Source of the DNA: Brucellaceae bacterium
GTDB lineage: Bacteria > Pseudomonadota > Alphaproteobacteria > Rhizobiales > Rhizobiaceae
DNA length: 64,000 nucleotides
NCBI GenBank assembly: GCA_020637755.1
Contig: JACKJW010000007.1
Location: forward strand, 1 to 64,000
Direction: 5' to 3'
The notes below the pieces were generated by a model that ran no database searches, was not told the DNA's origin, and worked only from the letters and a program-made list of their open reading frames with translations. The position numbers were made by a program, and so were the translations under genes. Positions 34,131-43,298 of the stretch are shown one piece after another. Position 1 is the first letter of the stretch; every line of letters starts with the position of its first letter.

Positions 34131-35563
34131 GGCCGGACCTCCTGTTTGAGCGCCTCACGTTGCGCCCATTGCTGCATGAAGGTGCGGCTTTCAGGTGCGG
34201 GCAGGTCGCGGTATTTGGTCCAGCCCCCGGCCAGCGGCAGACTGGAAAGGCGGCGTTTCCCGCCACCGAACAGGGATAGCACCGGGATGGCGAGCGAGGT
34301 GGCCAGCTGGTACAGGCGTGGCCGTTTGGCAAGAAAGGCCCAGCCTCTCAGGCCGAATCTTTGGGTCGCCGGGTTCAGCCCGCGCTCGAACTCGCGTTCG
34401 CGCCAATGCCGCATCATCTTCGGCAGGGGAATGCGCATCGGGCAGACGCTTTCGCAGCGCCCGCAAAAGGTCGAGGCGTTTGGCAGGTGCCCGCCCTGGT
34501 CCACACCGATCAGCGATGGTGTCAGCACCGCGCCCATCGGGCCGGGATAGACCCAGCCATAGGCATGTCCGCCGACGGAATGGTAGACCGGGCAATGGTT
34601 CATGCAGGCCCCGCAGCGGATGCAGCGCAGCATGTCCTGGAACTCGGTGCCGAGCATCGAGCTTCGTCCGTTGTCGAGCAGGACCACATGATATTCTGCC
34701 GGGCCGTCCGGGTCGCCCTTGCGCTTCGGGCCGGTGGAGAGTGTCGTGTAGACGCTCATCTCCTGTCCCGTGGCCGAGCGGCCAAGCACCCGCAGGATCT
34801 GGCTCACGTCATCGAGTGTCGGCACCACCTTCTCGATGGAGGCGACGACCACATGCACCTTGCCCAGCGTCTGCGTCAGGTCACCATTGCCTTCATTCGT
34901 CACGATGACGGAGGAGCCGGTTTCGGCTACCAGAAAGTTGGCGCCGGTGATGCCGACATCGGCCGCGAAATATTTCGAGCGCAGCACGCGGCGGGCCTCG
35001 CCCAGCAGGTCCTCGGGCTGCGAGAGGTCGCGGTCCGGCGGCAAATAGTCATGCACGCGGCGGAAATCGGCCTCGACCTGGTCCTTGTTGAGGTGCACGG
35101 CCGGCGCAATGATATGGCTCGGATGTTCGCCACGAAGCTGGATGATGTATTCGCCGAGATCGGTTTCCACAGGCTCGACGTCGGAATGTTCAAGGAAATC
35201 GTTGAGGCCGATCTCCTCGGTGATCATCGACTTGCCCTTGGTCACGGTGCGCGCACCGGCCTTGCGGCAGATGTCGAGAATGATGCCGCGCGCATCCGCT
35301 GCCGTCTCGGCCCAGTGAACGATGCCGCCAGCCTCCGCTACCGCCTTCTCGTAGATTTCCAGGTAGAGATCGAGATGGGCCAGCGTGTGGTTCTTGATGT
35401 CGCGCGCCGCGTCACGCAGCGCCTCGAACTCGGGCAGGTTGGCCGCCGCCTTGGCGCGTTTCTCGATGAAGCCGCCGCGCACATTGCCGAGCGCGCGCTG
35501 CAATTGCCGGTCATCAAGCGCCTGGCGCGCATTGGCCTTGAAGGTGGGGGAGGTGATCTGCAT
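34127..35563 (-). CDS. lutB: Lactate utilization iron-sulfur protein B
   Basis: A 478-residue protein with an N-terminal LUD domain (VTKGKSMITEEIGLNDFLE; ITGANFLVAETGSSVIVTNEGN) and two 4Fe-4S motifs near residue 305, CIRCGACMNHCPVYHSVGG and CGRCESVCPMRIPLPKM. It passes electrons in the LutABC complex. The ATG with GGAAGGG upstream is preferred over a start 7 codons earlier that lies inside lutA. The C-terminal part is the LutB-specific tail. Confidence 0.92.
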   Translation of the reverse strand: MQITSPTFKANARQALDDRQLQRALGNVRGGFIEKRAKAAANLPEFEALRDAARDIKNHTLAHLDLYLEIYEKAVAEAGGIVHWAETAADARGIILDICRKAGARTVTKGKSMITEEIGLNDFLEHSDVEPVETDLGEYIIQLRGEHPSHIIAPAVHLNKDQVEADFRRVHDYLPPDRDLSQPEDLLGEARRVLRSKYFAADVGITGANFLVAETGSSVIVTNEGNGDLTQTLGKVHVVVASIEKVVPTLDDVSQILRVLGRSATGQEMSVYTTLSTGPKRKGDPDGPAEYHVVLLDNGRSSMLGTEFQDMLRCIRCGACMNHCPVYHSVGGHAYGWVYPGPMGAVLTPSLIGVDQGGHLPNASTFCGRCESVCPMRIPLPKMMRHWREREFERGLNPATQRFGLRGWAFLAKRPRLYQLATSLAIPVLSLFGGGKRRLSSLPLAGGWTKYRDLPAPESRTFMQQWAQREALKQEVRP

Positions 35564-35567
35564 TGGT

Positions 35568-36335
35568 TCAGCCCTTCCCGGCAATCGGCGGCGTGTCCGT
35601 CATCCCGGCCAGCACTTCGGCCACATGACGCACGTCCACCGCCGAGCCGTCACGTTTCAGCTTGCCGGCCATGTTCATCAGGCAGCCGAGATCGCCCGCC
35701 AGCAGCAGTTCCGCACCTGTTGCGGCAATGTCGGCGGTCTTGCGGGTCACGATGGCATTGGAAATGTCGGAATATTTCACGCAGAACGTGCCGCCAAAAC
35801 CGCAGCAGACTTCCGGATCGCGCATTTCCGAGAGCGTCAGCCCTTCCACGGTGCCAAGCAGTTTTCGTGGCTGCACCTGTACCCCCAGTTCGCGCAGGCC
35901 GGAACAACTGTCGTGATAGGTTGCCGTCGTTTCGAGTTTGGCTGATACCGATTCGATGCCCAGCACATCGGTCAGGAAACTCACCAGCTCGTGACACTTG
36001 GCGGAGAAGGACTTGGCCCGCGCTTCCCACGCCGCATCGCCTGCGAACAGGCCCGGATAGTGTTTCTTCAGCATGGAAGCGCAGGAGCCGGATGGCGCGA
36101 CCACATAATCGAAATCCTCGAAGGCGGTGATGGTCTGCTCGGCAATGGCGCGCGTGTCCTTGCGGTCGCCGGAATTGTAGGCGGGCTGGCCGCAACAGGT
36201 CTGGGCACGCGGCACGTCCACCCGGCAGCCCGCATCCTCCATCAGCTTGATGGCTGCAAACCCGACCGCCGGGCGGAACAGGTCGACAAGGCAGGTCACG
36301 AAAAGGCCCACGCGCGGCGTTTTGGTCTCGGTCAT
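35568..36335 (-). CDS. lutA: Lactate utilization Fe-S protein A ((Fe-S)-binding protein)
   Basis: A 255-residue protein with two CCG domains. CCGQPAYNSGD near residue 48 and CCGFGGTFCVKY near residue 180 are the cysteine-rich heterodisulfide-reductase-type motifs. It is the first gene of lutABC, starting after the GntR regulator on the same strand. An in-frame GTG three codons upstream is an alternative start. With LutB and LutC it oxidises L-lactate to pyruvate. Confidence 0.92.
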   Translation of the reverse strand: MTETKTPRVGLFVTCLVDLFRPAVGFAAIKLMEDAGCRVDVPRAQTCCGQPAYNSGDRKDTRAIAEQTITAFEDFDYVVAPSGSCASMLKKHYPGLFAGDAAWEARAKSFSAKCHELVSFLTDVLGIESVSAKLETTATYHDSCSGLRELGVQVQPRKLLGTVEGLTLSEMRDPEVCCGFGGTFCVKYSDISNAIVTRKTADIAATGAELLLAGDLGCLMNMAGKLKRDGSAVDVRHVAEVLAGMTDTPPIAGKG

Positions 36336-36366
36336 TTCAGGCACGTTTCTTTCGCTTCATCTGGTC

Positions 36367-37149
36367 TCATTCGGCGGCGAGGTCGGTCCGCTGGCGCAGG
36401 CGAAGCCGCGACACGCGCTCCCAGTCGCCGGTGCGCTCTGCTTCCTTCATCGCCTTTTCCACGAAGGTCATGTGGGCCTCGGCAGCCCGCCGCGCCGCCA
36501 CGGGATCGCCGGCCATCACGGCATCGTAAATGGCGATGTGCTGCTGGAGCAGCATGTCGCGGGCGCCGGGCATGGTGTAGATCAGGGAGCGATTGTAGAA
36601 GACGCCGTCAGACAGCAGCCGGTAGCAGGAGCGCAGCGTGTGCAACAGGATGATGTTGTGGGCGCATTCGCCGATCGTGTTGTGGAACTCCACATCGATG
36701 GCCGCTTCTTCGGCAAAATCGTCCTTCAGATGAGCTTGCCGCATCCGTTCGATGATCTGGGTCAGCAGGGCCTTGTCGGCAGCCGTGGCACGCCGCGTGG
36801 CATATTCGGCGGCCACGCCTTCGATTTCGCGGCGGTATTCCAGATAGTCCATCGTCGCCTTGCGGTGCTTGGCGATCAGCTCCATCACCGGCTTGGTGAA
36901 GACCTGTCCGATCACGTCGGCCACGAAGGTGCCGCCACCGTGCCTGGTGACCAGCAGCTCGCGCGCTTCCAGCATCTTCAGTGCGTCGCGCAGGATCGGC
37001 CGGGACACCTCCAGCTGCTTGGCCAGCTCCCGTTCTCCGGGAAGCTTGTCTCCGACCCTGAGGATGCCTTCAAGGATCAGGATCTCGATCTGGCTGACAA
37101 CCTCGTCTGCCGTCCGCCCGTGATCGATCCTGGAGAAAATATCGTTCAC
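36367..37149 (-). CDS. GntR/FadR-family regulator (likely LldR/LutR role)
   Basis: A 260-residue regulator. The GntR helix-turn-helix is ADEVVSQIEILILEGILRVGDKLPGERELAKQLEVSRPILRDALKMLEA, and the C-terminal all-helical FCD domain includes FHNTIGECAHN with metal-ligand histidines. The GTG is chosen because GGGAGCGG lies just before it; the frame is open 23 codons further. It sits immediately upstream of lutABC on the same strand, so lactate-responsive control is likely, and an operator-like repeat lies upstream. Confidence 0.87.
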   Translation of the reverse strand: MNDIFSRIDHGRTADEVVSQIEILILEGILRVGDKLPGERELAKQLEVSRPILRDALKMLEARELLVTRHGGGTFVADVIGQVFTKPVMELIAKHRKATMDYLEYRREIEGVAAEYATRRATAADKALLTQIIERMRQAHLKDDFAEEAAIDVEFHNTIGECAHNIILLHTLRSCYRLLSDGVFYNRSLIYTMPGARDMLLQQHIAIYDAVMAGDPVAARRAAEAHMTFVEKAMKEAERTGDWERVSRLRLRQRTDLAAE

Positions 37150-37209
37150 CGTTCCGCTCCCGCCGGCGCATGGCCGGATTTTTGACGCATGGTAGCGGCT
37201 TGCCGCCCA

Positions 37210-37232
37210 AGTGGTCAATTATATTATCCACT
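37210..37232. promoter_or_regulatory. Candidate GntR operator
   Basis: AGTGG and CCACT form an inverted repeat around an AT-rich core (TCAATTATATTAT) about 60 bases upstream of the regulator start. FadR-family operators have GGT/ACC-type half sites, and the core could contain a -10 box. It may act on the regulator-lut operon and the divergent DUF3422 gene. Confidence 0.4.
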
Positions 37233-37373
37233 GAAGGGTGATGCTTGAGGGCTTTGGGTGCAGCAAACCCGGCGAATTGACCCATGCGCGGCGTTGCCAC
37301 ATGGAAATTTGACAAAACCCGGCTATGAACACCGAATGCACAACCGCCCCAAGGCGGACTGCGGAGGGACAAT

Positions 37374-38681
37374 ATGGCTGACGGTGACATCGCGCCGGCG
37401 CGGGGAGCAGGCGCAACGGTTTTGGGTTTTCCGGTCCATCAGGGCCGTGCGCCGGCCATCGGCGAGGTGCATGCACGTCCGCATCCGGTTCTGTCTGCGC
37501 CGCGGGTCCTCATGCAATTGTCCTTCATGACGGAGGGCGGTTCGGGCGTTGATCATGCCGCGCTTGCCGAACTGGCGCGCGCCGCCGGGGTTTCTCCGCC
37601 GGACCGTTCGGCGCGCCATTTCACGCTGTCGCGCGGGCAGGGGAGCCTGCGCTGGGAGCGCCACACCGAGTTCTCCACCTATCTCTGGGAAGGCCCGCTC
37701 GACACGAAGACGGGCAAGCCGGCCGAGGAGCCGCCCTTTGGCGCGTCGTTCGCCGCGCCCGGGGTCATCATCTGCGGCGTCCGCGTTGATCTGGTGAAAT
37801 GGACCAAGGCCGCCGAAAGGCTCGTCGCGGCCTTCGATCCGGCCAGCCTGTGCCATTCGGTCATCGAGAACGGCATGGCAGCCATCGCCACCGACTTCCG
37901 GCAGGACCCCGACGGGATTACGCGCATCCTCGTTCTCGACAAGGGCCTGTCGCCGGTGCGCGCCGGTGCGCTCGCCCAGCGCCTGATCGAGATCGAGACC
38001 TACCGGACGCTTGCCATGCTCGGCCTTCCACTGGCGCAAAGCCTGTCGCCGCGCATCCGGCGCATCGAGGACAGTCTCGCCGATGTGACAAGGCGCATGC
38101 GCAATCTCGATGCCGAGGACAGCCAGAAGCTCCTGTCGGAACTGACCGAACTGGCGGCCGAGCTGGAAGCCGACGCGGCGGCAAGCCTTTACCGGTTCGG
38201 GGCGAGCCGCGCCTATGACGGCATTGTCGCGGAGCGCCTTGAAGCGCTTGGCGAGATGGCTGTTCCCGGCCACGACACCTGGGCGGCCTTCCTCAAGCGC
38301 CGCATGGCGCCGGCCATGCGCACCTGCCGCTCGGTGGAGGAGCGGCAAGCCAACCTGTCGCGCAAGCTGGCCCGTGCCGCGACGCTGCTCAGAAGCTGGG
38401 TGGAAGTGGAACTGGAACGGCAGAATTCCGAACTGCTTGCCTCCATGGACCGCCGCGCAAAACTGCAGCTCCGTCTGCAGCAGACCGTCGAAGGCCTCTC
38501 GGTGGCGGCTGTCTCCTACTACATGGTCGGGTTGATCGGCTATCTCGCCAAGGGTCTGGGCCTCGTTGGCATCCATGCCAAGGCCGAATACATCATGGCG
38601 GCCTCCGTGCCCCTCGTCGTGCTGGGCGTCTGGTGGATGGTCCGCAGCATCCGCCGGTCCCATTCCGGCGAGGACCATTGA
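37374..38681 (+). CDS. DUF3422 family membrane protein
   Basis: A 435-residue protein. The soluble N-terminal part carries the DUF3422 features GEVHARPHPVL, FTLSRGQGSLRWERHTEFSTY and TYRTLAMLGLPLAQSLSP (about residues 25-225), a coiled-coil stretch follows, and two membrane spans close the chain (VSYYMVGLIGYLAKGLGL; IMAASVPLVVLGVWWMV). The function of the family is not known. The ATG lies after GGAGGGACAAT, a good ribosome-binding site. It is divergent from the GntR regulator. Confidence 0.85.
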   Translation: MADGDIAPARGAGATVLGFPVHQGRAPAIGEVHARPHPVLSAPRVLMQLSFMTEGGSGVDHAALAELARAAGVSPPDRSARHFTLSRGQGSLRWERHTEFSTYLWEGPLDTKTGKPAEEPPFGASFAAPGVIICGVRVDLVKWTKAAERLVAAFDPASLCHSVIENGMAAIATDFRQDPDGITRILVLDKGLSPVRAGALAQRLIEIETYRTLAMLGLPLAQSLSPRIRRIEDSLADVTRRMRNLDAEDSQKLLSELTELAAELEADAAASLYRFGASRAYDGIVAERLEALGEMAVPGHDTWAAFLKRRMAPAMRTCRSVEERQANLSRKLARAATLLRSWVEVELERQNSELLASMDRRAKLQLRLQQTVEGLSVAAVSYYMVGLIGYLAKGLGLVGIHAKAEYIMAASVPLVVLGVWWMVRSIRRSHSGEDH

Positions 38682-38685
38682 GCGA

Positions 38686-39594
38686 TCAGCGCCGTGCGCC
38701 ATCCTCCCAATAGGGCGCCGGTCCGTAGAGTTCGCCGAGGAAGTCGATGAAAAGCCGTACCTTGGCCGGCAGGAAGTGGCGCGATGGATAGACCGCGTGG
38801 ACGGCAACGTTGCGTGAGGCGGACCACTCCGGCAGCACGCGGCGCAACGTCCCGTCGGCAAGTTCAGGCCCCACATCCCAGGTGGAGCGCAAGGCGATGC
38901 CGAGGCCGGACAGCACCGCCTGGCGCAGCACCTCGGAGGAATTGGTGTGCAGCGGCCCTTCCGGGCGATAGGTGAGCGCACCCTCAGGGCCTTCCAGACG
39001 CCACGGTTCGTTGTTGTGGGCAGGCAGCAAGACATGCGCAGACAAGTCGTCGATGGTCTCCGGCGTGCCGTGACACTCCAGATAGTCAGCCGAGGCCACA
39101 AGGAAGCGCTGCACGGGCGCAAGGCGGCGCGCGACAAGGCTGGAGTCGGTCAATTCTGCAATGCGGATGGCGAGGTCAAAGCCTTCGCCGACAATGTCCA
39201 CAAACTCGTCAGACAGCACCAGACTGATCGAGAGGTCCGGATTCGCCTGCATGAAGCTGCGCAGGTGCGGGGCGATGTGCATGCGGCCGAAGGATGTCGG
39301 TGCCGAGACCTTGAGCGTCCCGCGCGGCTGGGCGGAGCGGCGGGTGACGAAGTCTTCCGCTTCCCCGACGGCGTCAAGAATGGCCGTGATGCGCTCATAA
39401 AACCCTTGCCCCGCTTCGGTGAGCGCGATCTGCCGCGTGGTGCGCTGGATCAGCCGTGTGCCGAGCCCTTCCTCCAGCTTGCGCAGCCGCTTGGACACGA
39501 CAGCCGGTGACAGGCCCAGTTCGCGCCCAGCCGCCGAAAGGCTTCCCGATGCGACGACACGCGCGAAGATCTGGTAGTCCGCCATGCTCGTCAT
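38686..39594 (-). CDS. LysR-family transcriptional regulator
   Basis: A 302-residue LysR regulator. The DNA-binding helix region is DYQIFARVVASGSLSAAGRELGLSPAVVSKRLRKLEEGLG, and the effector domain (GTLKVSAPTSFGRMHIAPHLR) is of the DmlR/AaeR-like subgroup. An ATG three codons in is the other possible start. It is divergent from glcD with 164 bases between, so glcDEF is a likely target. The effector is unknown. Confidence 0.88.
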   Translation of the reverse strand: MTSMADYQIFARVVASGSLSAAGRELGLSPAVVSKRLRKLEEGLGTRLIQRTTRQIALTEAGQGFYERITAILDAVGEAEDFVTRRSAQPRGTLKVSAPTSFGRMHIAPHLRSFMQANPDLSISLVLSDEFVDIVGEGFDLAIRIAELTDSSLVARRLAPVQRFLVASADYLECHGTPETIDDLSAHVLLPAHNNEPWRLEGPEGALTYRPEGPLHTNSSEVLRQAVLSGLGIALRSTWDVGPELADGTLRRVLPEWSASRNVAVHAVYPSRHFLPAKVRLFIDFLGELYGPAPYWEDGARR

Positions 39595-39758
39595 GTGGTG
39601 CGCCCTCTGTCTGCGTCATTTCAGGTACCGGACGAAAACATTTAGGATTTTTGCCGTCATGGAAAAAGTGCAATGTGGAAGCCGCAGGCATGTCTGCATT
39701 GCGTCTTGTGCGGCAAGCTGGTAAAAAATATTGACCTGTTGACGGGGAGGCCGACTCC

Positions 39759-41207
39759 ATGCCGAACATTGCCTTTCACGAGCCGGACGCCTCCGTGCTG
39801 GCGCGGCGGGCGGAAATCGTGGCGCAGCTGGCCGAATTTGTACCCCCCGAATGCCTCGTGACCGATCCGCGCGAGCTGGCGCCCTTCGAGACCGATGCCT
39901 TCACCGCCTATCGGCGGGTGCCGCTGGCCGTCGTCCTGCCCGACACGACGCAACAGGTTGCCAAGGTCTTGAAATATCTGGCGCTCGAAAAAGTGCCGGT
40001 CGTGGCGCGCGGCGCAGGCACATCGCTGTCCGGTGGTGCAATCCCGCAGGAAGATGCGGTGGTGATCGGCCTGTCGCGCATGAATCGCATCCTCGAGGTT
40101 GATTATGCCAACCGGCTGGCGCGCGTGCAGGCCGGTGTCACCAACCTGAACATCTCCGAGGCCGTGTCGGCTGACGGGTTCTTCTACGCGCCCGATCCCT
40201 CGTCCCAGCTTGCCTGTACCATTGGCGGCAATATCGGCATGAATTCCGGTGGCGCCCATTGCCTGAAATATGGCGTGACAACCAACAACCTGCTGGGCGT
40301 CAAGCTCGTCACCTTTGATGGCGAAGTGCTGGAGCTGGGCGGTGGCGCGCTGGATGCCCCGGCCTATGACCTGCTGGGCCTTGTCTGCGGTTCGGAAGGC
40401 CAGCTCGGCATCGTCACCGAGGCGACCGTGCGGCTGATCGCCAAGCCGGAAGGCGCGCGGCCGGTGCTCTTCGGTTTCGGTTCTTCGGAAGTCGCCGGGG
40501 CATGCGTCGCCGACATCATCGCCGAAGGCATCATTCCGGTCGCCATCGAATTCATGGACAAGCAGGCAATCGAGATTTGCGAAGCCTTTGCCCATGCCGG
40601 CTATCCCATGGATGCAGGCGCGCTGCTCATCATCGAGGTCGAAGGGTCCGAAGCCGAGATGGATGCGCAGCTTGCGCGCATCATCGCCATTGCCAAGGCC
40701 CATGGTGTGCAGACGGTCAAGGAGAGCCAGTCGGCCACCGAAGCCGCACTGATCTGGAAGGGTCGCAAGTCCGCCTTCGGGGCAACTGGCCGCATAGCCG
40801 ACTATATCTGCATGGACGGGACCGTCCCGCTGGGCCAGTTGTCCCACGTGTTGCGTGAAACGGACGTGATCGTGAAGCGCTACGGGTTGCGCGTCGCCAA
40901 TGTCTTCCATGCCGGCGACGGCAACATGCATCCGCTGATCCTCTACAATGTGAACGACCCGGCCGAAGCCGAGAAGGCCGAAGCAGCGGGCATGGACATC
41001 CTCAAACTCTGCGTCGATGCCGGGGGCTGCCTCACTGGTGAGCATGGCGTCGGCATCGAAAAGCGCGACCTGATGCGGCACCAATACGGCGAGGCGGACC
41101 TCGCCCAGCAACTGGCCGTGCGCGAGGCCTTCGATCCCGATCGCATCATGAATCCCTCCAAGGTGTTCCCCCTCGACATGACCCGGAAACCCGCCAAGGC
41201 CGCCTGA
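39759..41207 (+). CDS. glcD: FAD-linked glycolate oxidase subunit GlcD
   Basis: A 482-residue flavoprotein of the glycolate oxidase complex. The FAD-binding PCMH domain shows VARGAGTSLSGGAIP and LACTIGGNIGMNSGGAHCLKYG, and the C-terminal domain has VFHAGDGNMHPLILYN and GEHGVGIEKRDLM, all typical of GlcD. It oxidises glycolate (or D-lactate) at the inner face of the membrane with GlcE and GlcF. The ATG follows GGGGAGG. It is first in the glc operon, with glcE starting 2 bases after its stop. Confidence 0.95.
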   Translation: MPNIAFHEPDASVLARRAEIVAQLAEFVPPECLVTDPRELAPFETDAFTAYRRVPLAVVLPDTTQQVAKVLKYLALEKVPVVARGAGTSLSGGAIPQEDAVVIGLSRMNRILEVDYANRLARVQAGVTNLNISEAVSADGFFYAPDPSSQLACTIGGNIGMNSGGAHCLKYGVTTNNLLGVKLVTFDGEVLELGGGALDAPAYDLLGLVCGSEGQLGIVTEATVRLIAKPEGARPVLFGFGSSEVAGACVADIIAEGIIPVAIEFMDKQAIEICEAFAHAGYPMDAGALLIIEVEGSEAEMDAQLARIIAIAKAHGVQTVKESQSATEAALIWKGRKSAFGATGRIADYICMDGTVPLGQLSHVLRETDVIVKRYGLRVANVFHAGDGNMHPLILYNVNDPAEAEKAEAAGMDILKLCVDAGGCLTGEHGVGIEKRDLMRHQYGEADLAQQLAVREAFDPDRIMNPSKVFPLDMTRKPAKAA

Positions 41208-41209
41208 CA

Positions 41210-42424
41210 ATGACTGACCGCCTGACACCCGCCACCGAGGCCGAAGCCGCCGCCATCATCGCCGAAGCCTTCGCGGCCAGTGAGCCGCTGGCCATTTGCG
41301 GCGGCAACTCGCGTGCAGGCCTGGGCCGTCCGGTGCAGGCAGCGCGCACGCTGTCAGCTGCAGCGCTGTCGGGCATCACCGAATACAATCCCGGCGAAAT
41401 GGTGCTGACGGCGAAGGCCGGAACTCCTTTGGCGGAAATTGAAGAGGCCCTTGCGCAAAACCGTCAGCGGCTTGTGTTCGAGCCGATGGACCACCGCGCA
41501 CTCTTCGGCTCGTCCGGCGAGCCGACGATTGGTGCGGTCGCAGCGGCCAACATTTCCGGTCCGCGCCGCTTCGTCGCTGGTGCGGCACGCGACAGCCTGC
41601 TCGGCGTGCGTTTCGTCAATGGGCGCGGCGAGGTGATCCGCAACGGCGGCAAGGTGATGAAGAACGTCACCGGCCTCGACCTTGTGAAGCTGATGGCCGG
41701 CTCCTTCGGCACTCTGGGTTTTCTGACGGAAGTGACCTTTAAGGTCCAGCCGGTGCCGGAAACCGAAGTGACACTTGCCCTTCGCGGCTTGCTGGATGAC
41801 GCAGCCGCTCAGGCCATGGCCCATGCGATGGCAACGAGCTTCGAGGTCTCCGGCGCGGCCCATCTTCCCGAACTTGTTGCCAAGGGAGTGGCAGGCGGCG
41901 CGCTCGGTTCCGGCGCGGCGACCCTGTTCCGCATCGAGGGCTTTGCCGACTCCGTTGCCATCCGGGCCTCCCGTCTCAAGGCGCTGCTCGCGCCGCTGGG
42001 CGCGATCGACGAACTGGACGCGGCGCAATCCGCCGCGGTCTGGCAGGATGTCCGTGACGTAAAGCCTTTTGCAGACGGCACTCAAAAGCCGGTCTGGCGC
42101 ATCTCGATGAAACCGGCGGATGCCCACGAAGCCGTCATGGCGCTCAGGATGCAGGCCGGGGCCTCTGCCTTCTATGACTGGCAGGGCGGGCTGGTCTGGC
42201 TGCGCATGGAAGCTGGCGAGGCTGAGGATGGTCTGGTCCGCGCTGCAGTAAAAGCCCATGGCGGCGGACATGCGACATTGGCACGCGCGGATGAGTCCAC
42301 CCGCGCTGCCGTGCCGGTGTTCCAGCCCGATCCTGCTCCCGTTGCCGAACTCGCCCGCCGGGTGAAGATGAAATTCGACCCGAAGGGCATTCTCAACCCC
42401 GGCCGCATGGCCGCCGGGCTTTGA
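41210..42424 (+). CDS. glcE: Glycolate oxidase FAD-binding subunit GlcE
   Basis: The second flavin subunit, 404 residues, with a PCMH-type FAD domain (ICGGNSRAGLGRP; TIGAVAAANISGPRRFVAGAARD; GKVMKNVTGLDLVKLMAGSFGTLG) and a short C-terminal domain ending MKFDPKGILNPGRMAAGL. GlcE gives the complex its second flavin site. It is tightly coupled to glcD. The next glc gene, glcF, is delayed by two small genes. Confidence 0.94.
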   Translation: MTDRLTPATEAEAAAIIAEAFAASEPLAICGGNSRAGLGRPVQAARTLSAAALSGITEYNPGEMVLTAKAGTPLAEIEEALAQNRQRLVFEPMDHRALFGSSGEPTIGAVAAANISGPRRFVAGAARDSLLGVRFVNGRGEVIRNGGKVMKNVTGLDLVKLMAGSFGTLGFLTEVTFKVQPVPETEVTLALRGLLDDAAAQAMAHAMATSFEVSGAAHLPELVAKGVAGGALGSGAATLFRIEGFADSVAIRASRLKALLAPLGAIDELDAAQSAAVWQDVRDVKPFADGTQKPVWRISMKPADAHEAVMALRMQAGASAFYDWQGGLVWLRMEAGEAEDGLVRAAVKAHGGGHATLARADESTRAAVPVFQPDPAPVAELARRVKMKFDPKGILNPGRMAAGL

Positions 42425-42471
42425 CATGTTAGCATGGCCGCACCGGAACCCGTGATCGCAGGAGCTTGCCC

Positions 42472-42852
42472 ATGACCGACACGCCGCCACCCGCATCCGA
42501 ACCCCGTCAGACCGACAAGTGGCTGGAACCCGGCCCCGACAACATGACGGTGATCTATGTGCTCTATCTCGCCGCCTTTGTCGTCGGCATCACCGGCATC
42601 ATTGGCGTGGTCCTCGCCTATATGGGTCGCGACAAGGTGGATGGCTGGCTGCGCACCCATTACGACTGGGCGATCCGAACCTTCTGGATCGGAATGCTTT
42701 ATTCGGTCATCGCACTCTTGCTGTTCGTTGTCATCATCGGCATGCCGCTGATGATCGCGGTCGCCGTGCTGATTGTCGTGCGCGTGGTGATCGGGCTGCA
42801 AAAATTGTCGCGGCGCGAACCCGTCGCCAATCCGCAAAGCTGGTTCATCTGA
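42472..42852 (+). CDS. DUF4870-like small membrane protein
   Basis: A 126-residue membrane protein. A soluble N-terminal tail (MTDTPPPASEPRQTDKWLE) is followed by three spans: VIYVLYLAAFVVGITGIIGVVL, TFWIGMLYSVIALLLFVVII and MPLMIAVAVLIVVRVVIGLQ. It ends in a short polar tail. The layout suits the DUF4870/Tic20-like group of unknown function. The ATG has GCAGGAGC before it. It lies 47 bases after glcE and is probably in the glc operon, though no link to glycolate is evident. Confidence 0.75.
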   Translation: MTDTPPPASEPRQTDKWLEPGPDNMTVIYVLYLAAFVVGITGIIGVVLAYMGRDKVDGWLRTHYDWAIRTFWIGMLYSVIALLLFVVIIGMPLMIAVAVLIVVRVVIGLQKLSRREPVANPQSWFI

Positions 42853-42861
42853 GGGGCGCAC

Positions 42862-43260
42862 ATGGGCAGACTGGCCGGACCCACATCAAGACAGCGCGGC
42901 GCGCGAGACTGGAAGGCGCAAGTCGAGTTTGCCCGCGCCCAGCGCGTGTTCGACCGCCCGCCTCCACCCGTTGGCAGCCTGCCCAAGGCACGGCGCCGTA
43001 GCGCGCTTCTGGCGATCATCGGCGAGGGCATGATGGTCGGCTGGCGTCATACACCGCCGCTGACACCGGGTCTGCGCGATTTGCTTGACGCGGGGCTGGC
43101 CGGGATCAACCGCCGGTTCCGTACGCCGGATGTCGACATGAGCGGACGCAACGTCATCGTGCCGACACCAAAGGGCAGGGCATTTCTGGCCGCGAACCCG
43201 GCCGATGCCGAGGCGCTGGCCTGGATCAGCCAGGCCATTGCGGCCCGCGCCCTGCCATGA
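42862..43260 (+). CDS. Conserved hypothetical protein within the glc operon
   Basis: A 132-residue soluble, basic protein I do not recognise. The N terminus is Arg-rich (MGRLAGPTSRQRGARDWKAQ) and the rest mixes helix and short strands (ALLAIIGEGMMVGWRHTPPLT; RNVIVPTPKGRAFLAANPAD). It starts 9 bases after the previous gene with a GAGGGG ribosome-binding site and 38 bases before glcF, so it is co-transcribed. No motif suggests a reaction. Confidence 0.6.
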   Translation: MGRLAGPTSRQRGARDWKAQVEFARAQRVFDRPPPPVGSLPKARRRSALLAIIGEGMMVGWRHTPPLTPGLRDLLDAGLAGINRRFRTPDVDMSGRNVIVPTPKGRAFLAANPADAEALAWISQAIAARALP

Positions 43261-43298
43261 CCACGGCCCACCAGCCCAACTGACCAACGGAAACACCC

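Noticed and set aside
34361..36130. A 589-codon plus-strand frame opposite lutB and lutA
   Set aside because: The minus-strand Fe-S genes explain the sequence; the frame has no start signal or family.
37323..39137. A 604-codon minus-strand frame opposite the DUF3422 gene
   Set aside because: It runs through a real gene on the other strand and into the LysR gene in another frame. The translation is low-complexity.
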